Shown here one piece after another: positions 63,017 to 64,000 of a stretch of 64,000 nt of DNA. Numbering within the stretch: the stretch's first letter is position 1; every line of letters begins with the position of its first letter. Source of the DNA: DASXUG01 sp964620425 (GTDB taxonomy: Bacteria > Pseudomonadota > Gammaproteobacteria > Burkholderiales > Methylophilaceae); the NCBI GenBank assembly GCA_964620425.1, contig CAZUGV010000005.1:62001-126000 (forward strand), read 5' to 3'. The notes under the pieces were generated by a model that was given only the letters and a program-made list of their open reading frames with translations, searched no databases and was not told the origin of the DNA. Position numbers and translations under genes: made by a program.

Positions 63017-64000
63017 ATGTCCAAAGGCAACAAAAAACTCATAGACCAATTTGGTCGCACCGTAGATTACATTCGTCTTTCAATTACAGACCGATGCGAC
63101 TTTCGTTGCGTGTACTGCATGAGTGAAGACATGACTTTTCTGCCTCGCAACGAAGTATTGAGCCTTGAGGAGTGCGCGCGACTGGTCAGAATATTTGTCG
63201 ATTTAGGCGTAAGCAAAGTACGCATTACAGGTGGCGAACCACTGGTGCGCAAAAATGCCATTTGGTTATTTCAAGAAATTGGCAAGCTACAAGACTTAAA
63301 AGAGTTAGTGCTGACTACCAACGGCTCCCAACTCGCGCAACACGCATTAGCTTTAAAACAAGCTGGCGTAAAACGTATCAATATCAGCTTAGATAGTTTA
63401 GACGCAGAAAAATTCAAGCAAATCACCCGCGTGGGCGAACTGAGCAAAGTGCTTGAGGGAATCCAAGCCGCCAAACAAATTGGCTTTGATAATATCAAAC
63501 TCAACACCGTGTTAATGCGTGGCAGTAACGAAGATGAAACGGAACAACTCGTCAACTTTGCCATTGAGCAAGGCATTGATATTTCGTTTATTGAAGAAAT
63601 GCCGCTAGGCGAGATTAACCATTCGCGTGACGAAAGTTATGTCAACAATCAAACCACCCTCGCACGCTTACAACAAAGTTTTTCACTGTTACCAAGCACC
63701 GCCAGCACAGGCGGCCCAGCAAAATATTGGCAAGTCGCTAACAGCACAACAAAAATTGGCTTTATTTCACCGCATAGCCATAATTTTTGCGAGGCTTGCA
63801 ACCGTGTTCGCATCACCTGCAAAGGGGAGCTATATCTATGCTTAGGACAAGAAGATAAAGTTGACTTAATGCCACTGTTAAGAGCGCATCCACTAGATGA
63901 TACCCCGATTATCGCAGCCATACTCAACAGCATGACCATTAAACCCAAAGGTCATGATTTTGATTTAAAACGCGCAGCACCAGCGGTTGTCCGCTTTATG
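63017..64000 (+). CDS. moaA: GTP 3',8-cyclase MoaA, partial (last codons beyond the right edge)
   Basis: MoaA is the radical-SAM enzyme that starts molybdenum-cofactor synthesis from GTP. 328 codons are visible from the ATG at 63017; the last residues AVVRFM are just before the usual C-terminal MxxxGG tail, so only a few codons are missing. The radical-SAM CxxxCxxC is at Cys27, 31 and 34 (RCDFRCVYC), then RITGGEPLVR, and the second cluster ligands are in FCEACNRVRITCKGELYLC. The cofactor is needed by FdsA in this window. Confidence 0.96.
   Translation, partial: MSKGNKKLIDQFGRTVDYIRLSITDRCDFRCVYCMSEDMTFLPRNEVLSLEECARLVRIFVDLGVSKVRITGGEPLVRKNAIWLFQEIGKLQDLKELVLTTNGSQLAQHALALKQAGVKRINISLDSLDAEKFKQITRVGELSKVLEGIQAAKQIGFDNIKLNTVLMRGSNEDETEQLVNFAIEQGIDISFIEEMPLGEINHSRDESYVNNQTTLARLQQSFSLLPSTASTGGPAKYWQVANSTTKIGFISPHSHNFCEACNRVRITCKGELYLCLGQEDKVDLMPLLRAHPLDDTPIIAAILNSMTIKPKGHDFDLKRAAPAVVRFM

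Noticed and set aside
1..64000. Defence island, prophage, integron, CRISPR array or biosynthetic cluster
   Set aside because: No recombinases, transposases, repeats with spacers, toxin-antitoxin pairs or large synthases were seen; gene order is that of core chromosomal loci.

Overview
The window looks like an ordinary chromosomal stretch of a betaproteobacterium, most likely a methylotroph of the Methylophilaceae (Methylotenera/Methylophilus type). This is inferred from gene content (DUF3149, DUF3579, HemJ and NDUFA9-like proteins, a beta-type dcw cluster, an FdsABG-type NAD-linked formate dehydrogenase beside an aldehyde dehydrogenase) and from moderately AT-rich DNA. No database search was possible. 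No prophage, insertion sequence, CRISPR array, defence island, rRNA or tRNA gene is visible.

Layout. 1-5936 (minus): the first genes of the complex I operon, nuoA-B-C-D-E-F-G, with nuoG cut by the left edge and a 121-bp palindromic element between nuoE and nuoD. 6151-9963 (minus): a 1270-residue flavin/iron-sulfur fusion oxidoreductase. 10201-11954 (plus): thioredoxin-like protein, HemJ and a one-helix membrane protein. 12027-13340: a secreted SRPBCC protein divergent from a TetR regulator, with a perfect 16-bp palindrome between them. 13384-18234 (minus): exonuclease, tRNA nucleotidyltransferase, NDUFA9-like protein and lytic transglycosylase. 18344-37282 (minus): a complete, tightly overlapping division and cell-wall cluster, mraZ-rsmH-ftsL-ftsI-murE-murF-mraY-murD-ftsW-murG-murC-murB-ddlB-ftsQ-ftsA-ftsZ-lpxC plus a small membrane protein. 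A promoter with MraZ-box-like repeats lies ahead of mraZ. 37801-38248 (minus): RNase P RNA. 38347-39240: a DUF3149 protein and a frameshifted type IV pilin-like gene. 39325-44901: pyrC and rsmI (minus), then lpoA-like, yraN, diaA, dolP-like and DUF3579 genes (plus), the same order as E. coli yraLMN-diaA-dolP. 44948-52555: TlpA-like protein, PilZ-like protein, trxA, rho, rpmE, malic enzyme and a glycosyltransferase. 52604-58628 (minus): fdsGBA-fdhD-fdsD. 58764-62930: a sigma-54 activator, repeated activator-type sites, a sigma-54 promoter, an aldehyde dehydrogenase and a DUF779 protein. 63017-64000: moaA, cut by the right edge.

How it fits together. The right end is a one-carbon/aldehyde oxidation block. 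The aldehyde dehydrogenase appears to be switched on by the adjacent AcoR-like activator through a sigma-54 promoter. The formate dehydrogenase oxidises formate to CO2 with NAD+, and moaA and fdhD support its molybdenum cofactor. The NADH produced can be re-oxidised by complex I at the left end, whose NuoE/F/G subunits are homologues of FdsG/B/A. The centre is housekeeping for growth and division. The best second-look items are the sigma-54 activator-site array, the MraZ-box promoter, the ftsZ leader repeats, the TetR palindrome, the frameshifted pilin, the hairpin inside RNase P RNA and the nuoE-nuoD palindrome. I found no strong candidate for a wholly new system.
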